DNA of 64,000 bases from Corynebacterium sp. (GCF_030532325.1 NZ_JAUNLS010000011.1:1-64000), one strand, 5' to 3'. Shown: positions 25,472-35,397, numbered from the stretch's first letter. The notes: generated from the letters alone by a model not told the origin. Program-made: numbers and translations.

Positions 25472-28156
25472 CTAGCGCAGGAAGTCACGCACTTCCTTGG
25501 GCAGGGCCTTGACCACCTGCGGAGGCAGGATGCCCTGCAGGCCGCCCATCAGGGCAGCGATGCCGGGGATGGCCACCAGGGCCGCCACCACCAGCGCGAT
25601 GATGCCGCCGGTGCTGGAGCCGGCGGTGCCCGCTGAGCCGTCGCCGGGCTTGCCGCTGCCGTTGTTGTCAGTGTTGCCGCCGTCGCCGTTGCCGGAGCCC
25701 TGGAGGCTGAAGCCCACCTTGACCGGGTCGTGGTCGGAGGCGCGGAACGGGGAGTCATCGTAGAAATCCACCGCGTTGTAGTTGCGGCGGGAGTACTCGA
25801 AGGCCACCGGCTCGTCGGCGTTGATGTTCCACACCTGGGCATCAGAAACCTTGCCGGAGGCAACCTCGTTGGCCAGGATGTGATCCAGCGAGCCGAGCAG
25901 GCCGCTGAACTGGTAGGAGGCATCGGCGTCGAAGGTCTCCGCCGGCACGGTGTAGCCGTTAGTGCGGAAGACGTCGAGGGCCTCCTCGTGGGTGTAGGTG
26001 TTGAGATCGCCCATGACAAAGGTAGCCTTGCCCTGCCAATCCGGCTGCTTGGCCAGGTGATCCAGCACCGCCTGGGCCTGGGCATTGCGCACGTTAGGGT
26101 TGTTGCCCTGGCCATCGCCGGAGTCCTTGTCGCCGTTGGCCACCGAGCCCTTGGACTTGAAGTGGTTGGCCACCGCCACGAAGCTCTCCGTGACCTTCTC
26201 ATCGGTGGCGGCGAACTCCTGGGCCAGCGGCTCGCGGGCGGTGCCGGTAAAGCGCGGGTCGTCGAAGATGCGGGACTCGCCCACCGGCTTGACGCGATCC
26301 TTCTGGTAGATGAAGGCGGTGCGGATGACGTCGACGGTCTCCGGGAGCTTCTCCGGGGAGGCCACAAAGGCCCACTTCTCGGAGCCGGCGGCCTTGTTGA
26401 GTTCAGCCGTCAGGTGCGCCAGCGCCTCGTCGCGCCGGGACTTTTCGCCGGTGACACCGAAGGTGTCCTCGATCTCGGAGAGCGCGATGACGTCGGCGTC
26501 CAGGCCGTTGATGGCGGCGACGATCTTGCGCTGCTGGTCCTCGAAGGCCTGCTCGGTGTAGGCGCCGCGGGTGGTGCCGCGGTTGACGGTGACGGGGTTG
26601 CCGTCCTTGTCCTTGTAGGAGGTGGTGCCCTCGAAGTCCTTGCCCAGGGAGGCGAAGTAGTTGAGCACGTTGAAGGCGGCGATGGTGTAGTCGCCCTTGA
26701 CATCGAGGGCGCCCAGCTCCTTGGCGCGGGAATCCTCCCAGGTGATCGGCAGGTCAGCACCCTTGGTGTTGCCGGTGACCGGGGAGGCGGGCTGGAAGCG
26801 CCACTGCTCGTGGGAGTAGCCCACGATGACCGGGTGCTGGAAGCTGACCTGGTCGGTGGTGCGCAGGGACTTGATGGTCTGGGCGCCGTCCTGAGCGATG
26901 TAGGGCAGCGGGGTGTTCTGATCCTTGCTGAGGTAGTCGCGGGTGCGGCCGTCGTCAAGCGTGACCAGCTTCGCGGCGTTGGCGGCGGCGAGCTTTTGCA
27001 CTTCGGAGTCGGCGTCGGTGGAGGGCTTGAACAGATCCGTCGGCTGGCGCAGCGCCTCGGTGCCGGCGGCCAGGCCCACCTCGCCGTACTGGTTGAGGGA
27101 GTAGTTGTTGGTCACGGTGTGGGTGCCGGGCAGCACCAGCATGTGCTCGTAGGGCTCGCGGGCCTCGTCGCCCTCGGGCAGAGCCTCCAGCGTGAGCGGG
27201 GTGACCGCGGGCAGCGCCTCGGCGCGCTTCTCCACGCTCGAGGCGTTGAGCTGGGTGGCGCCGTAGTACTCGGAGACCTTGCCGCGCACGGTGACGGACT
27301 CGCCGGCCGCCGGGTACTCGCTGGCGGGGGCGGAGCCCAGGTAGACGAAGATAGCCGGGGAGGCGGTGGGAGCCTCGGTACCGGTGCCGCCGGTCTGGAT
27401 GGTGAAGCCGTTCATGCCGCCCTCGGACCACACGCCGGTGACCACGCCGGAGGTGGTGACCTCGGTGTCCTTGAGCGGAGAAGCGGGGCCGGTGCCCTGG
27501 ATCTCCTCGATGCTCACCTCGGCGCCGGGCTGCTCCGGCTGCTCGGGCTGTTCCGGCTGCTCGGGGCCCGGGGTGGAGCCCTCGGCGCCGGAGTTCTGCG
27601 GGCTCGGCGCGCCCGTGGTGAAGTCCGCGGAGTTGTCATCGGTATCGGCGCCATTGGCGCTGCGGGAGACGGACTCGGCGTTGCTCGTGGCGGCCGCGGG
27701 GGAGCCCTCAGAGAGGGAAGCGGCGCCGTAGCCCACGAGGTCGGCGGTGGCCTGGGAGGCATCGACAAGCTTGACCGAGCCCTTGGAGCCGGAGAGCGCC
27801 AGATCGGACTCGGCGTCCGGGGTAGGCAGCGCCTCGCTGCCGCCGGCGCCCTGCGCGGCCTGGAGGAGGAAGTGGCCGCCGGCCGGGATGCTGCCCTTCA
27901 GCGGCGCGGATCCGCCCAGGCCGCCCTTGGCGGAGTAGTACTCCACGGACCAGCCGTCGAGGGAGATCTCCGCGGCGGTGGGGTTGAAGAGCTCGATGAA
28001 GTCATGGGTGTAGGTGGCGCCGGAGTTGCCGCCACCGCCGTAGACCTCGGAGATGACCACAGCACTGCCGTCGGTGGCAGCCTGGGCGGGAACGGCAAAG
28101 GAGGCGGTGGAGACCACCGCGGCGATGGCGAGAGCGCCAATGCGACGAGAATGCAT
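25472..28156 (-). CDS. ExeM/NucH-family extracellular nuclease, membrane-anchored
   Basis: This 894-residue secreted protein has a Sec signal (ASFAVPAQAA), then a lamin-tail domain (VVISEVYGGGGNSG, residues 32-140), a linker with EQPEQPEQPEQPG repeats, an OB-like region (residues 230-320), and an endonuclease/exonuclease/phosphatase domain (about residues 490-800). The last has FNVLNY, ALSEIEDT, ANHFKSKG, GDLNTYT and SDHDPVKVGF as metal and catalytic motifs. A Gly/Asp linker and a C-terminal helix (GIIALVVAALVAIPGIAALM) anchor it. The family degrades extracellular DNA, which could feed purine salvage or reduce biofilm and host NET DNA. It is divergent from the purSQL operon. Confidence 0.87.
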   Translation of the reverse strand: MHSRRIGALAIAAVVSTASFAVPAQAATDGSAVVISEVYGGGGNSGATYTHDFIELFNPTAAEISLDGWSVEYYSAKGGLGGSAPLKGSIPAGGHFLLQAAQGAGGSEALPTPDAESDLALSGSKGSVKLVDASQATADLVGYGAASLSEGSPAAATSNAESVSRSANGADTDDNSADFTTGAPSPQNSGAEGSTPGPEQPEQPEQPEQPGAEVSIEEIQGTGPASPLKDTEVTTSGVVTGVWSEGGMNGFTIQTGGTGTEAPTASPAIFVYLGSAPASEYPAAGESVTVRGKVSEYYGATQLNASSVEKRAEALPAVTPLTLEALPEGDEAREPYEHMLVLPGTHTVTNNYSLNQYGEVGLAAGTEALRQPTDLFKPSTDADSEVQKLAAANAAKLVTLDDGRTRDYLSKDQNTPLPYIAQDGAQTIKSLRTTDQVSFQHPVIVGYSHEQWRFQPASPVTGNTKGADLPITWEDSRAKELGALDVKGDYTIAAFNVLNYFASLGKDFEGTTSYKDKDGNPVTVNRGTTRGAYTEQAFEDQQRKIVAAINGLDADVIALSEIEDTFGVTGEKSRRDEALAHLTAELNKAAGSEKWAFVASPEKLPETVDVIRTAFIYQKDRVKPVGESRIFDDPRFTGTAREPLAQEFAATDEKVTESFVAVANHFKSKGSVANGDKDSGDGQGNNPNVRNAQAQAVLDHLAKQPDWQGKATFVMGDLNTYTHEEALDVFRTNGYTVPAETFDADASYQFSGLLGSLDHILANEVASGKVSDAQVWNINADEPVAFEYSRRNYNAVDFYDDSPFRASDHDPVKVGFSLQGSGNGDGGNTDNNGSGKPGDGSAGTAGSSTGGIIALVVAALVAIPGIAALMGGLQGILPPQVVKALPKEVRDFLR

Positions 28157-28485
28157 GGAGAGAACCTTGAAACCTTAAGACTAAGAAAACGGGAAAAGAC
28201 GGGAAAGAATGGGGTCCTTACCGTTTTAGGCCACCGCGCCGCCCGCTGCAGGCTAAGCCGGGCGGATTCGGACAAAGTTGGCGCAGGCTTAACCCGCTGT
28301 TTACTCGCCGTCGCGGCGCCGCCAGCGGGGCGCGGCGGCCCCAAAAGGCCTACGTGCGCGGCGACGATGCGGCCGCGATGGGGGAGGAATTGCGCTGCCC
28401 ATCATCCGGGATAGGAAAACCGCACACAAGCGGGCTAAACTATGCAACGCAGACCAAGCCCACTTACAGTAAGGCAAAAATTTTC
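28157..28485. promoter_or_regulatory. Divergent intergenic region, nuclease | purSQL, with putative purS promoter
   Basis: The 329-bp gap has no convincing gene. For purS I see TAAACT (28436-28441) as a -10, with only a weak -35 (TAGGAA at 28412-28417), giving a leader of about 38 nt. The central part (28290-28380) is very GC-rich and can fold, but I recognise no known riboswitch. Confidence 0.35.
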
Positions 28486-28728
28486 ATGGCTCGTGTAGTT
28501 GTCAATGTTATGCCCAAGGCTGAAATCCTGGATCCGCAGGGTCAGGCCGTAGTCCGCGCCCTTGGCCGCATCGGAGTCAGCGGTGTCTCCGACGTCCGCC
28601 AGGGCAAGCGCTTCGAACTTGAGGTGAGCGACGAGGTCTCTTCCGCCGACCTGGAAAAGATCGCGTCCACTCTGCTGGCCAACACCGTGATCGAGGACTA
28701 CGAGGTCGTCAGCGCGGAGGTCAAGTAA
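28486..28728 (+). CDS. purS: FGAM synthase subunit PurS
   Basis: This 80-residue protein is the small structural subunit of three-part FGAM synthase. PurS dimers bridge PurL and PurQ. The beta-alpha-beta pattern [19 protein letters not shown] to [12 protein letters not shown] is typical. I chose ATG 28486 because it begins the conserved MARVVVNV. Its stop overlaps the purQ start by one base, so the two are translationally coupled. Confidence 0.94.
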   Translation: MARVVVNVMPKAEILDPQGQAVVRALGRIGVSGVSDVRQGKRFELEVSDEVSSADLEKIASTLLANTVIEDYEVVSAEVK

Positions 28729-29414
28729 TGGCAGCAAAGATTGGTGTCATTACTTTCCCTGGCACGCTTGACGATGTCGACGCCGCCCGCGCCGCCCGCA
28801 TCGCCGGCGCCGAGGTGGTCAACCTCTGGCACGCCGACGAGGATCTGCGCGGCGTGGACGCCGTCGTGGTTCCCGGTGGCTTCTCCTACGGTGACTACCT
28901 GCGCTCCGGCGCCATCTCCGCGCTGGCCCCGGTGATGCGCAGTGTTATTGACCGCGCCAACCAGGGCATGCCGGTGCTCGGCATTTGCAACGGCTTCCAG
29001 ATTCTCACCGAGGCCGGCCTGCTGCCCGGTGCGCTGACCCGCAACCAGGGTCTGCACTTCCACTGCGTCGATACCTACCTCGAGGTGGCCAACGCTGAGA
29101 CCGCGTGGACCACCGAGTTCGAGCAGGGGCAGAAGATCCTGGTTCCGGCCAAGCACGGCGAGGGCCGCTTCCAGGCGGATCAGGCCACCATCGACCGCCT
29201 GGAGGGCGAGGGCCGCGTGGTCTTCCGCTACACCGATAACTTCAATGGCTCCATCAACGCTATTGCCGGTGTGACCAGTGAGAACGGCCGCGTGGTGGGG
29301 CTTATGCCGCACCCCGAGCACGCTGTTGAAACGCTCACCGGCCCGTCCACCGACGGCCTCGGTCTTTTCGTGTCCGCCATCAACGCTGTCGCCGCTGCCG
29401 GCGCCTCTAATTAG
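28728..29414 (+). CDS. purQ: FGAM synthase glutaminase subunit PurQ
   Basis: This 228-residue class I glutamine amidotransferase supplies ammonia to PurL. The nucleophile Cys lies in VLGICNGFQ (near residue 88), and the His/Glu pair in [11 protein letters not shown] near the C terminus. [15 protein letters not shown] is the PurQ-specific loop. It overlaps purS by 1 nt, and purL follows after 45 nt with its own ribosome-binding site. Confidence 0.95.
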   Translation: MAAKIGVITFPGTLDDVDAARAARIAGAEVVNLWHADEDLRGVDAVVVPGGFSYGDYLRSGAISALAPVMRSVIDRANQGMPVLGICNGFQILTEAGLLPGALTRNQGLHFHCVDTYLEVANAETAWTTEFEQGQKILVPAKHGEGRFQADQATIDRLEGEGRVVFRYTDNFNGSINAIAGVTSENGRVVGLMPHPEHAVETLTGPSTDGLGLFVSAINAVAAAGASN

Positions 29415-29459
29415 ACTGTGCGCGCCTGCGGCCACCCGCGGGCGCGAAGGGAGAAAAGA

Positions 29460-31733
29460 ATGTCTGTACACAACGACACCGTCGAGCAGGCCAAGGCGAC
29501 CCCAGAGCTGGATCAGCCCTTCCGCGAGCTGGGCCTCAAGGAGGACGAGTACCAGCACATCCGTGAGATCCTGGGCCGCCGCCCCACCGACGCCGAGCTG
29601 ACCATGTACTCGGTGATGTGGTCCGAGCACTGCTCCTACAAGTCCTCCAAGACCCACCTGCGCTACTTCGGTGAGACTATGACCGAGGAGATGGGGGAGA
29701 AGATCCTCGCCGGCATCGGTGAGAACGCAGGCGTGGTGGACATCGGAGACGGCAACGCCGTGACCTTCCGCGTGGAAAGCCACAACCACCCCTCCTATGT
29801 GGAGCCGCACCAGGGCGCTGCCACCGGCGTGGGTGGCATCGTCCGCGACATCATGGCCATGGGCGCACGCCCGATCGCCGTGATGGATCAGCTGCGCTTC
29901 GGGCCTGCCGACGCCCCCGATACCAAGCGCGTCCTGCCCGGCGTGGTGGGCGGCATTTCCCACTACGGCAACTGCCTGGGCCTGCCCAACATCGGCGGCG
30001 AGACCGTCTTTGACGCCTCCTACGCCGGCAACCCTCTGGTCAACGCCCTGTGCGTGGGCACCCTGAAGGTGGAGGACCTCAAGCTGGCCTTCGCCTCCGG
30101 CACCGGCAACAAGGTCATGCTCTTCGGCTCCCGCACCGGCCTGGACGGCATCGGTGGCGTGTCCGTGCTGGCTTCCGAGACCTTTGAGGACGGTGCCGAG
30201 CGCAAGCTGCCGGCCGTGCAGGTAGGCGATCCCTTCGCTGAGAAGGTGCTCATCGAGTGCTGCCTGGAGCTCTACAAGGCCGGTGTGGTCGTGGGCATCC
30301 AGGACCTGGGCGGCGCGGGCCTGGCCTGCGCCACCTCCGAGCTGGCCGCCGCCGGCGATGGCGGCATGGAGATCAACCTGGACAACGTCCCGCTGCGCGC
30401 CAAAGACATGTCCGCTGCCGAGATCCTCGCTTCCGAGTCCCAGGAGCGCATGTGCGCGGTGGTGACCCCGGAGAACGTGGAGAGGTTCAAGGAGATCTGC
30501 GCGCACTGGGACGTCACCTGCGCCGAGATTGGTGAGGTGACCACCGGCGAGCACCTCATCATCCGCCACAACGGTGAGGTCGTCGTCGATGCCCCCGCCG
30601 GCACCATCGCCGACGAAGCCCCGGTCTACGATCGCCCCTGGGCCCGCCCCGAGTGGCAGGACGAGCTGCAGAAGTTCCGCGGTGTGGACTCCGCCCCGCT
30701 GGCGGAGACCCTCAAGCGCATGGTGGCGGATCCCGCTCTGTGCTCCCGCGATTTCATCACCGAGCAGTATGACCGCTACGTGCGCGGCAACACCGTCCAG
30801 GCTCACCACGCTGACTCCGGCGTGCTGCGCATCGACGAGGAAACCGGCCGCGGCGTGGCTGTCTCCGCCGATGCCTCGGGCCGCTACACCAAGCTGGACC
30901 CGAACATGGGCGCGCGCCTGGCCCTGGCTGAGGCCTACCGCAATGTTGTGGTTACCGGCGCCAAGCCGGTGGCTATCACCAACTGCCTCAACTACGGCTC
31001 CCCGGAGAACCCCGACGTCATGTGGCAGTTCCGCGAGTCCGTGCATGGGCTTGCCGACGGCGCCGTGGAACTGGCCATCCCAGTCTCCGGCGGTAACGTC
31101 TCCTTCTACAACCAGACCGGTGAGGAGCCGATTCTGCCGACCCCGGTGGTGGGTGTGCTGGGCGTTATCGATGACGTGAACAAGTCCATCGGCCACCGCC
31201 TGGGCACCGTCAACGAGCCGGAGACCCTCATCCTCCTGGGTGAGACCAAGGACGAGTTCGGCGGCTCCATCTGGCAGCAGGTCTCCAAGGGTGAGCTCAA
31301 CGGCCTGCCCCCGCAGGTGGACCTCAGCAATGAGAAGAACCTGGCTGAGTTCTTCGTGGGCAACGAGCTGCTCACCGCGGCCCACGATCTCTCTGAGGGT
31401 GGCCTGGCGGTTGCCGCATTTGAGATGGCCAAGCGCTCCGGCACCGGCCTGAAGCTGGACCTGGGCAAGGTGCACGAGGATGAGTTCGTGGCCGCCTTCT
31501 CCGAGTCCGCCTCCCGCGCCCTGGTGGCCACTACTGCCGACCGCGCCGACGCCGTGCTGGCCCGCGCCGCGGAGTGCAACGTCCCGGCCGTCATCGTGGG
31601 TGCTACTACGGAGGATGGCACCTTCACCCTGGGTGAGGAGAGCATCGAGGTCGCCGCCCTGCACGAGGCCTGGGCCGCCACGCTGCCCGATCTCTTCGGC
31701 CACGCTGTGGGCGCGAACTCCGTGGTGGAGTAA
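29460..31733 (+). CDS. purL: FGAM synthase catalytic subunit PurL (small type)
   Basis: This 757-residue ATP-dependent amidotransferase subunit converts FGAR to FGAM. Its length marks it as the small PurL that works with PurS and PurQ. Motifs are [12 protein letters not shown] (N-terminal His), [43 protein letters not shown] and, in the second half, [11 protein letters not shown] and ALSDGGL-like [25 protein letters not shown] precedes ATG 29460. A strong terminator follows. A 1001-residue open frame on the opposite strand is only a codon-bias shadow. Confidence 0.96.
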   Translation: MSVHNDTVEQAKATPELDQPFRELGLKEDEYQHIREILGRRPTDAELTMYSVMWSEHCSYKSSKTHLRYFGETMTEEMGEKILAGIGENAGVVDIGDGNAVTFRVESHNHPSYVEPHQGAATGVGGIVRDIMAMGARPIAVMDQLRFGPADAPDTKRVLPGVVGGISHYGNCLGLPNIGGETVFDASYAGNPLVNALCVGTLKVEDLKLAFASGTGNKVMLFGSRTGLDGIGGVSVLASETFEDGAERKLPAVQVGDPFAEKVLIECCLELYKAGVVVGIQDLGGAGLACATSELAAAGDGGMEINLDNVPLRAKDMSAAEILASESQERMCAVVTPENVERFKEICAHWDVTCAEIGEVTTGEHLIIRHNGEVVVDAPAGTIADEAPVYDRPWARPEWQDELQKFRGVDSAPLAETLKRMVADPALCSRDFITEQYDRYVRGNTVQAHHADSGVLRIDEETGRGVAVSADASGRYTKLDPNMGARLALAEAYRNVVVTGAKPVAITNCLNYGSPENPDVMWQFRESVHGLADGAVELAIPVSGGNVSFYNQTGEEPILPTPVVGVLGVIDDVNKSIGHRLGTVNEPETLILLGETKDEFGGSIWQQVSKGELNGLPPQVDLSNEKNLAEFFVGNELLTAAHDLSEGGLAVAAFEMAKRSGTGLKLDLGKVHEDEFVAAFSESASRALVATTADRADAVLARAAECNVPAVIVGATTEDGTFTLGEESIEVAALHEAWAATLPDLFGHAVGANSVVE

Positions 31734-31773
31734 ACCCCACAGTGCCTAGCGCTGCACACGCACGGCGCTGCAC

Positions 31774-31804
31774 AAGCCCGGCTTCGGCCGGGCTTTTCCT
31801 TTTC
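31774..31804 (+). terminator. Intrinsic terminator of the purSQL operon
   Basis: AAGCCCGGC (31774-31782), tetraloop TTCG and GCCGGGCTT form a perfect 9-bp stem, followed by TTCCTTTTCCC. It lies 40 nt after the purL stop. Confidence 0.9.
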
Positions 31805-31850
31805 CCGTACGCCTAGAATCCGCCCTACGCCACCCGCAAAGGAGCTTTCT

Positions 31851-32423
31851 ATGCACCCCGAGTTCTCCGCTGACGCCTCCGCGCTCATCGTCGTTGACTT
31901 GCAGAAGGGCATCCTCGCCATGACCCCGGTGGAGGTCGCCGCCCCCATCATCGCCGCTAATCGGAGACTTGCCGCGGCATGGCAGTCTGCCGGGCGCCCG
32001 GTGGTGTGGGTGACGGCCAACGGCCTGCCTGCCGGCCACGTGGCCCAGCCCGTCCCGGAGCCCGCTGAGCTGCCCGCTGACTTCGCCACCCTGCACCCGG
32101 ACTTCAGCGTCAAGGACGGCGACATCCTGCTGCCCAAGCCGCGCACCATCAGCCCTTTTGCGCGCACCGATCTTGCTGCTCAGCTGCGCGAGCGCGGCAT
32201 CACCGACGTGGTCATCGGCGGCATCGCCACCGGCGCCGGCGTGGAGGGCTGCGCCCGCAGCGCCTACGACGAAGGCTTCACCGTCACCGTGGTGGCAGAC
32301 GCCTGCGCCGACCCCAACCCCGCACGCCACGCGGCCTCCCTGCAGAACGTGCTGCCCACCATCGGCTTCACCACCAGCACCGAGGACGCGGTGGCCGCCC
32401 TGGCCGCCCACTCCTGCCCCTAG
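31851..32423 (+). CDS. Isochorismatase-family cysteine hydrolase
   Basis: This 190-residue hydrolase has the triad of the nicotinamidase/isochorismatase fold: Asp in IVVDLQKG (near residue 16), Lys in LPKPRTISPF (near 92) and Cys in GAGVEGCARSAYDEGF (near 131). The non-prolyl cis-peptide region GGIATG is conserved. Members hydrolyse pyrazinamide/nicotinamide, isochorismate, biuret or similar amides, and the exact substrate cannot be read from sequence. AAAGGAG precedes the ATG, and TAGAAT near 31812 could be its -10. It is the last ordinary gene before the accessory region. Confidence 0.85.
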   Translation: MHPEFSADASALIVVDLQKGILAMTPVEVAAPIIAANRRLAAAWQSAGRPVVWVTANGLPAGHVAQPVPEPAELPADFATLHPDFSVKDGDILLPKPRTISPFARTDLAAQLRERGITDVVIGGIATGAGVEGCARSAYDEGFTVTVVADACADPNPARHAASLQNVLPTIGFTTSTEDAVAALAAHSCP

Positions 32424-32424
32424 T

Positions 32425-32488
32425 ACTCCCAGCTTCAAAATCCACGCGGAAACTACGCCGATCCAGTCCTCTTTTTGAAGCTGGGAGT
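32425..32488. repeat. 64-bp inverted repeat with 16-bp perfect arms
   Basis: ACTCCCAGCTTCAAAA (32425-32440) is repeated in inverse at 32473-32488, separated by 32 nt. It begins right after the isochorismatase stop and may terminate it, but the large loop and AT ends also fit a small mobile palindromic element or an insertion scar. Confidence 0.8.
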
Positions 32489-32985
32489 CCCGCAGACCGT
32501 TGAACGCGGCACGCCACACGGACATCGGCCGGCGTCAAAGCAAGCAGGGCACGGCGTGGCAGGCGATGGCAGCAGCGAAAGGGCCAGCGATGTCGCCAGC
32601 GGTAAACAGTGCCCCACAAACTCGCGGATCCGAGGCGCGGCTCCCCAGTGGTACGCCGGTCCAAAAAGAGCCAATCAAGGGAGTGCTTGCTGGCTCGGTG
32701 CGATCTATACAGGAGTTCAGCAACCAGAAGTTAATTATAAAACCATGAGATAAAAAGAAGAATGGCTCAGTCTACACTTTTCAAATTTTGAGATTTGTAC
32801 GCGGTCGATTCGTGAAATGTGAGAATTTAATTCTCCGTTTACTTACTCTGGGGTAGGTTAACAGCGACGGATGGATTATGCTATCGGCAGGGTTACTCCT
32901 TGGAAAGGATTGGCCCACTGAGCAGCTGCGTCAAGGAAGTGAAGGGTTGCTGCCTGTGACGCACTGTTTTTGTCCACTCTCTAGA
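32489..32985. other. About 500-bp gene-free stretch at the edge of the accessory region
   Basis: No convincing gene is present. The first 230 bp have several short open frames on both strands but no family match; a minus-strand piece (LFTAGDIAGPFAAAIACHAVP) looks faintly like a membrane-protein fragment. From 32700 the base composition turns AT-rich, which suits the promoter region of the adhesin. Confidence 0.5.
32821..32835. promoter_or_regulatory. 15-bp perfect palindrome upstream of the adhesin
   Basis: GAGAATT-T-AATTCTC is a perfect inverted repeat centred about 160 bp before the adhesin start in AT-rich DNA. It could be an operator for a dimeric regulator. I cannot name the regulator. 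Confidence 0.35.
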
Positions 32986-35233
32986 ATGGGGAACTTTGTG
33001 AAACTGCTTAAATACGCAGCTCTTCCCAGCGCCCTGCTCGTAGCGTCAAGTCTGGCCGTCGTCCCGACAGCCGGAGCACAACTCTCGACTTACGCTTATG
33101 GCAGTGCCTACGAAGATGCAGCCGAACTCGGCCGCAACAACGTTATCCACGACCAAGAGACGATCAAAGCCCTTGCGCCAACCGCGCGGGGGGGGGAAAG
33201 AGACTCTCAAGGCTGGGGATAAGTTCAACTATGAATTTGAGCTAACCACCGGATTCGATACCGTCAACGGTGCAGATGCCGTGATTCAGCGGTGGAACCG
33301 CGTGGATGTCTGTCAGGATCCGCAAGCGCCGTTCGATAACGCACCTACCATTGACTTGGTTCCTGGGGCCGCCACCATCGACTATGACGGTAACAACTGC
33401 TGGCGATTCACCCTCGGAGATGAATACGCAAAGCTGGGGGATTTTTATGTCAACCAGCCTCACCCGGGTGCAGACGATTACGCACCTATCGGATCGCCGT
33501 CGCGAAAAGAGATTTACAACGCTCCTGAGCGCATCACACTGACGATTCCTGCAACCGTCAAGGCCGATGTGCAGAAAGGCGCAGAGCTGAAGGGCTCTGC
33601 AACGATTCTGTCCGGCCGTGTTGCTGGTAACCTGCCTGAGCCTAAGCTGACGACTCGTTTCATCCAGAACAATGGCGATGGTACCTGTGTCTACGAGTCG
33701 ACCCATGAGGAGACTACTAAGGGCAATCCGACGTCTGGCGCGTGGCTGCAGTTTGTCACTGTTGGATCTGACATTCGGGGTACGGAAACTAATGATCCCG
33801 CAACTCGTGAGCAAGCCCTCACGAACCAGCGCCGCTACGCCTCACTTCCGTACTACGCAAAGTACAATAGGCCTCAGCTGCTGGAAGGGGCTGTCTCTGT
33901 CAACAAGGACCCTTCCCGTCAATATGATCTGCAGTCTATTGTATGGGATTCCACCACTTCAGTCATTGGCAGCTACGAAGGTATGGATGAGATCTTCACC
34001 GGTGAAAGCTGGGTGAAGCCCGGTGAGATGGACTACACCACCGTCCGCTACACAAATCCGTGCGGCAGGGCAGTAACCGCTGAGGTGTTCCGGGCCGCTA
34101 ATGAGGACCCGAATTACACCTTCCCCACAGAGGACCACGTCTTCGTTCAGGCTTTCAAGGCTGAGGTCGGCATGGCTCGCCCGCCGGAGGACGCACATGC
34201 CACTGCGTACTACGCGGTGACCGTTGACGCCGATGAGCCGACTCCGCCCACCTCTGAGCCGGCGCCGACGACGGTGACCACGACTGTCACGGAACCGGTG
34301 CCGACTACGCTGACGGCCACTGAGACTGCGACCACCACGGTCACTAAGGACCCGGAGGTGGTCACCACTACTAAGACCGCGGATCCGGTCACGACCACTG
34401 TGACGCCCAAGCCGGAGGTCACCACAGTTGTAGAAACTAAGACAGTGGCGGAGACCGCCACCGTGACGGAGAACGTCACCGAGACTAAGACTGAGAAGCC
34501 CGCACCGGAGACCATCACTGAGACCAAGACGGTGGAGCCGAAGCCGGAGACCTCGGTTGTCACCACGACAGCAACGGTCACTGAGTCTGAGGAAGTCCCG
34601 ACGACCACCACCGAGACCGTGACGAAGGAACCGGAGACCACTACGGTCACCGCGGATCCGGAGACCATTACGGTGACGGCTGATCCGGACCCCACCACCG
34701 TGACTGAAACCGTGACGGAGACGGTAACGGAGACCTCAACCGAACCGGCACCGGGCTCTTCTGAGCCGGAGCCTTCGGAGTCCGAGACACCCTCGTCCAC
34801 CCCGGGCCCGATCGATTCCAGCGATGGTTCCTCCAAGGGCGGCATCATTGCTGCTGCGCTAGGCATTCCGGTTCTGGGCGGTCTGCTGCTGAGCTCCTCT
34901 GCACACGGCTCTTCCCACGATGGTGGGTCCAGTAAGCCCGCAACCAAGGATGAGCCGAGCAAGCCTGCACCTGGTGCTCCGAACATGACTACTGCGCCTG
35001 ACGCGCCGCGTCCGACCGAGGCTCCTGCCCAGGAGGCAAAGCCCTCGAGCAATGCTGCGCCGCAGAAGAAGACCACCAACAACGCGCAGGCTGCGTCGCC
35101 TTCTGCACAGAACAACGCATCCCGTCAGCACTCCCAGCTGGCTAACACCGGTGCCAACGTCCTGTGGCTAGCGCTGACTGCTCTGGTACTTGCCGTGGCA
35201 GGTATCTTCCTCATGCGCCGCAAGGAAAGCTAA
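32986..35233 (+). pseudogene. Sortase-anchored surface adhesin, out of frame at a G9 tract (likely phase-variable, OFF)
   Basis: ATG 32986 (or GTG 32998) starts a Sec signal (YAALPSALLVASSLAVVPTAGAQ) and about 40 mature residues, but a run of nine G (33188-33196) throws translation into a frame that stops at 33222. The +1 frame then runs uninterrupted for about 680 codons: an exported globular region with a few Cys, about 170 residues of TTVTxTVTE repeats (34261-34760), a hydrophobic stretch (GGIIAAALGIPVLGGLLL), a Pro/Ser/Ala stalk, and a sorting signal LANTG with a helix and RRKES tail. With eight G the frames join exactly. The gene looks intact except for the tract, typical of slipped-strand phase variation. 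A read error in the homopolymer is the main alternative. Confidence 0.85.
33188..33196 (+). repeat. G9 homopolymer in the adhesin gene
   Basis: Nine consecutive G lie about 67 codons after the start codon, within a CGC-G9-AAA context. Eight G (or any length changed by multiples of three from eight) restores the full-length frame; nine does not. Confidence 0.9.
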
Positions 35234-35293
35234 GGAGTGCTCAGTCCGCTCTGAGCGCAGAGAGGCTATCCCTGCTGAGGCATGAGTGATAGG

Positions 35294-35334
35294 AAAGGCC
35301 GTGGATCCGAGAAATCGGACCACGGCCTTTTCGC
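35294..35334 (+). terminator. Intrinsic terminator of the adhesin gene
   Basis: AAAGGCCGTGG (35294-35304) pairs with CCACGGCCTTT (35320-35330). An inner TCCGA-GAAA-TCGGA hairpin extends the stem, and TTTTCG follows. It lies 60 nt after the adhesin stop and separates it from the restriction enzyme gene. Confidence 0.88.
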
Positions 35335-35397
35335 ATGTTTAGCATTGCGGTAGGTAAATGCGCTCTTGTGCGAGCAGGATCAGGCAAAATATTTCCC

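Noticed and set aside
28290..28380. A riboswitch upstream of purSQL
   Set aside because: The GC-rich stretch can fold but lacks a purine or other known riboswitch core, and the likely transcript start is downstream of it.
28698..31703. A 1001-codon open frame on the minus strand opposite purL, and similar very long frames opposite nucH, the ISP gene and purB
   Set aside because: All lie exactly antisense to strongly conserved genes, in the frame that GC-rich codon bias keeps open. Their translations are Gly/Val/His-rich low-complexity and match no family.
32480..32760. Several 60-100-codon ORFs on both strands before the adhesin
   Set aside because: They overlap one another, have no ribosome-binding sites and no family resemblance.
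34261..34760. CRISPR-like periodicity in the Thr-rich region of the adhesin
   Set aside because: The repetition is in-frame coding for Thr/Val/Glu units with no identical repeats or spacers. No CRISPR array or cas gene is present in the window.
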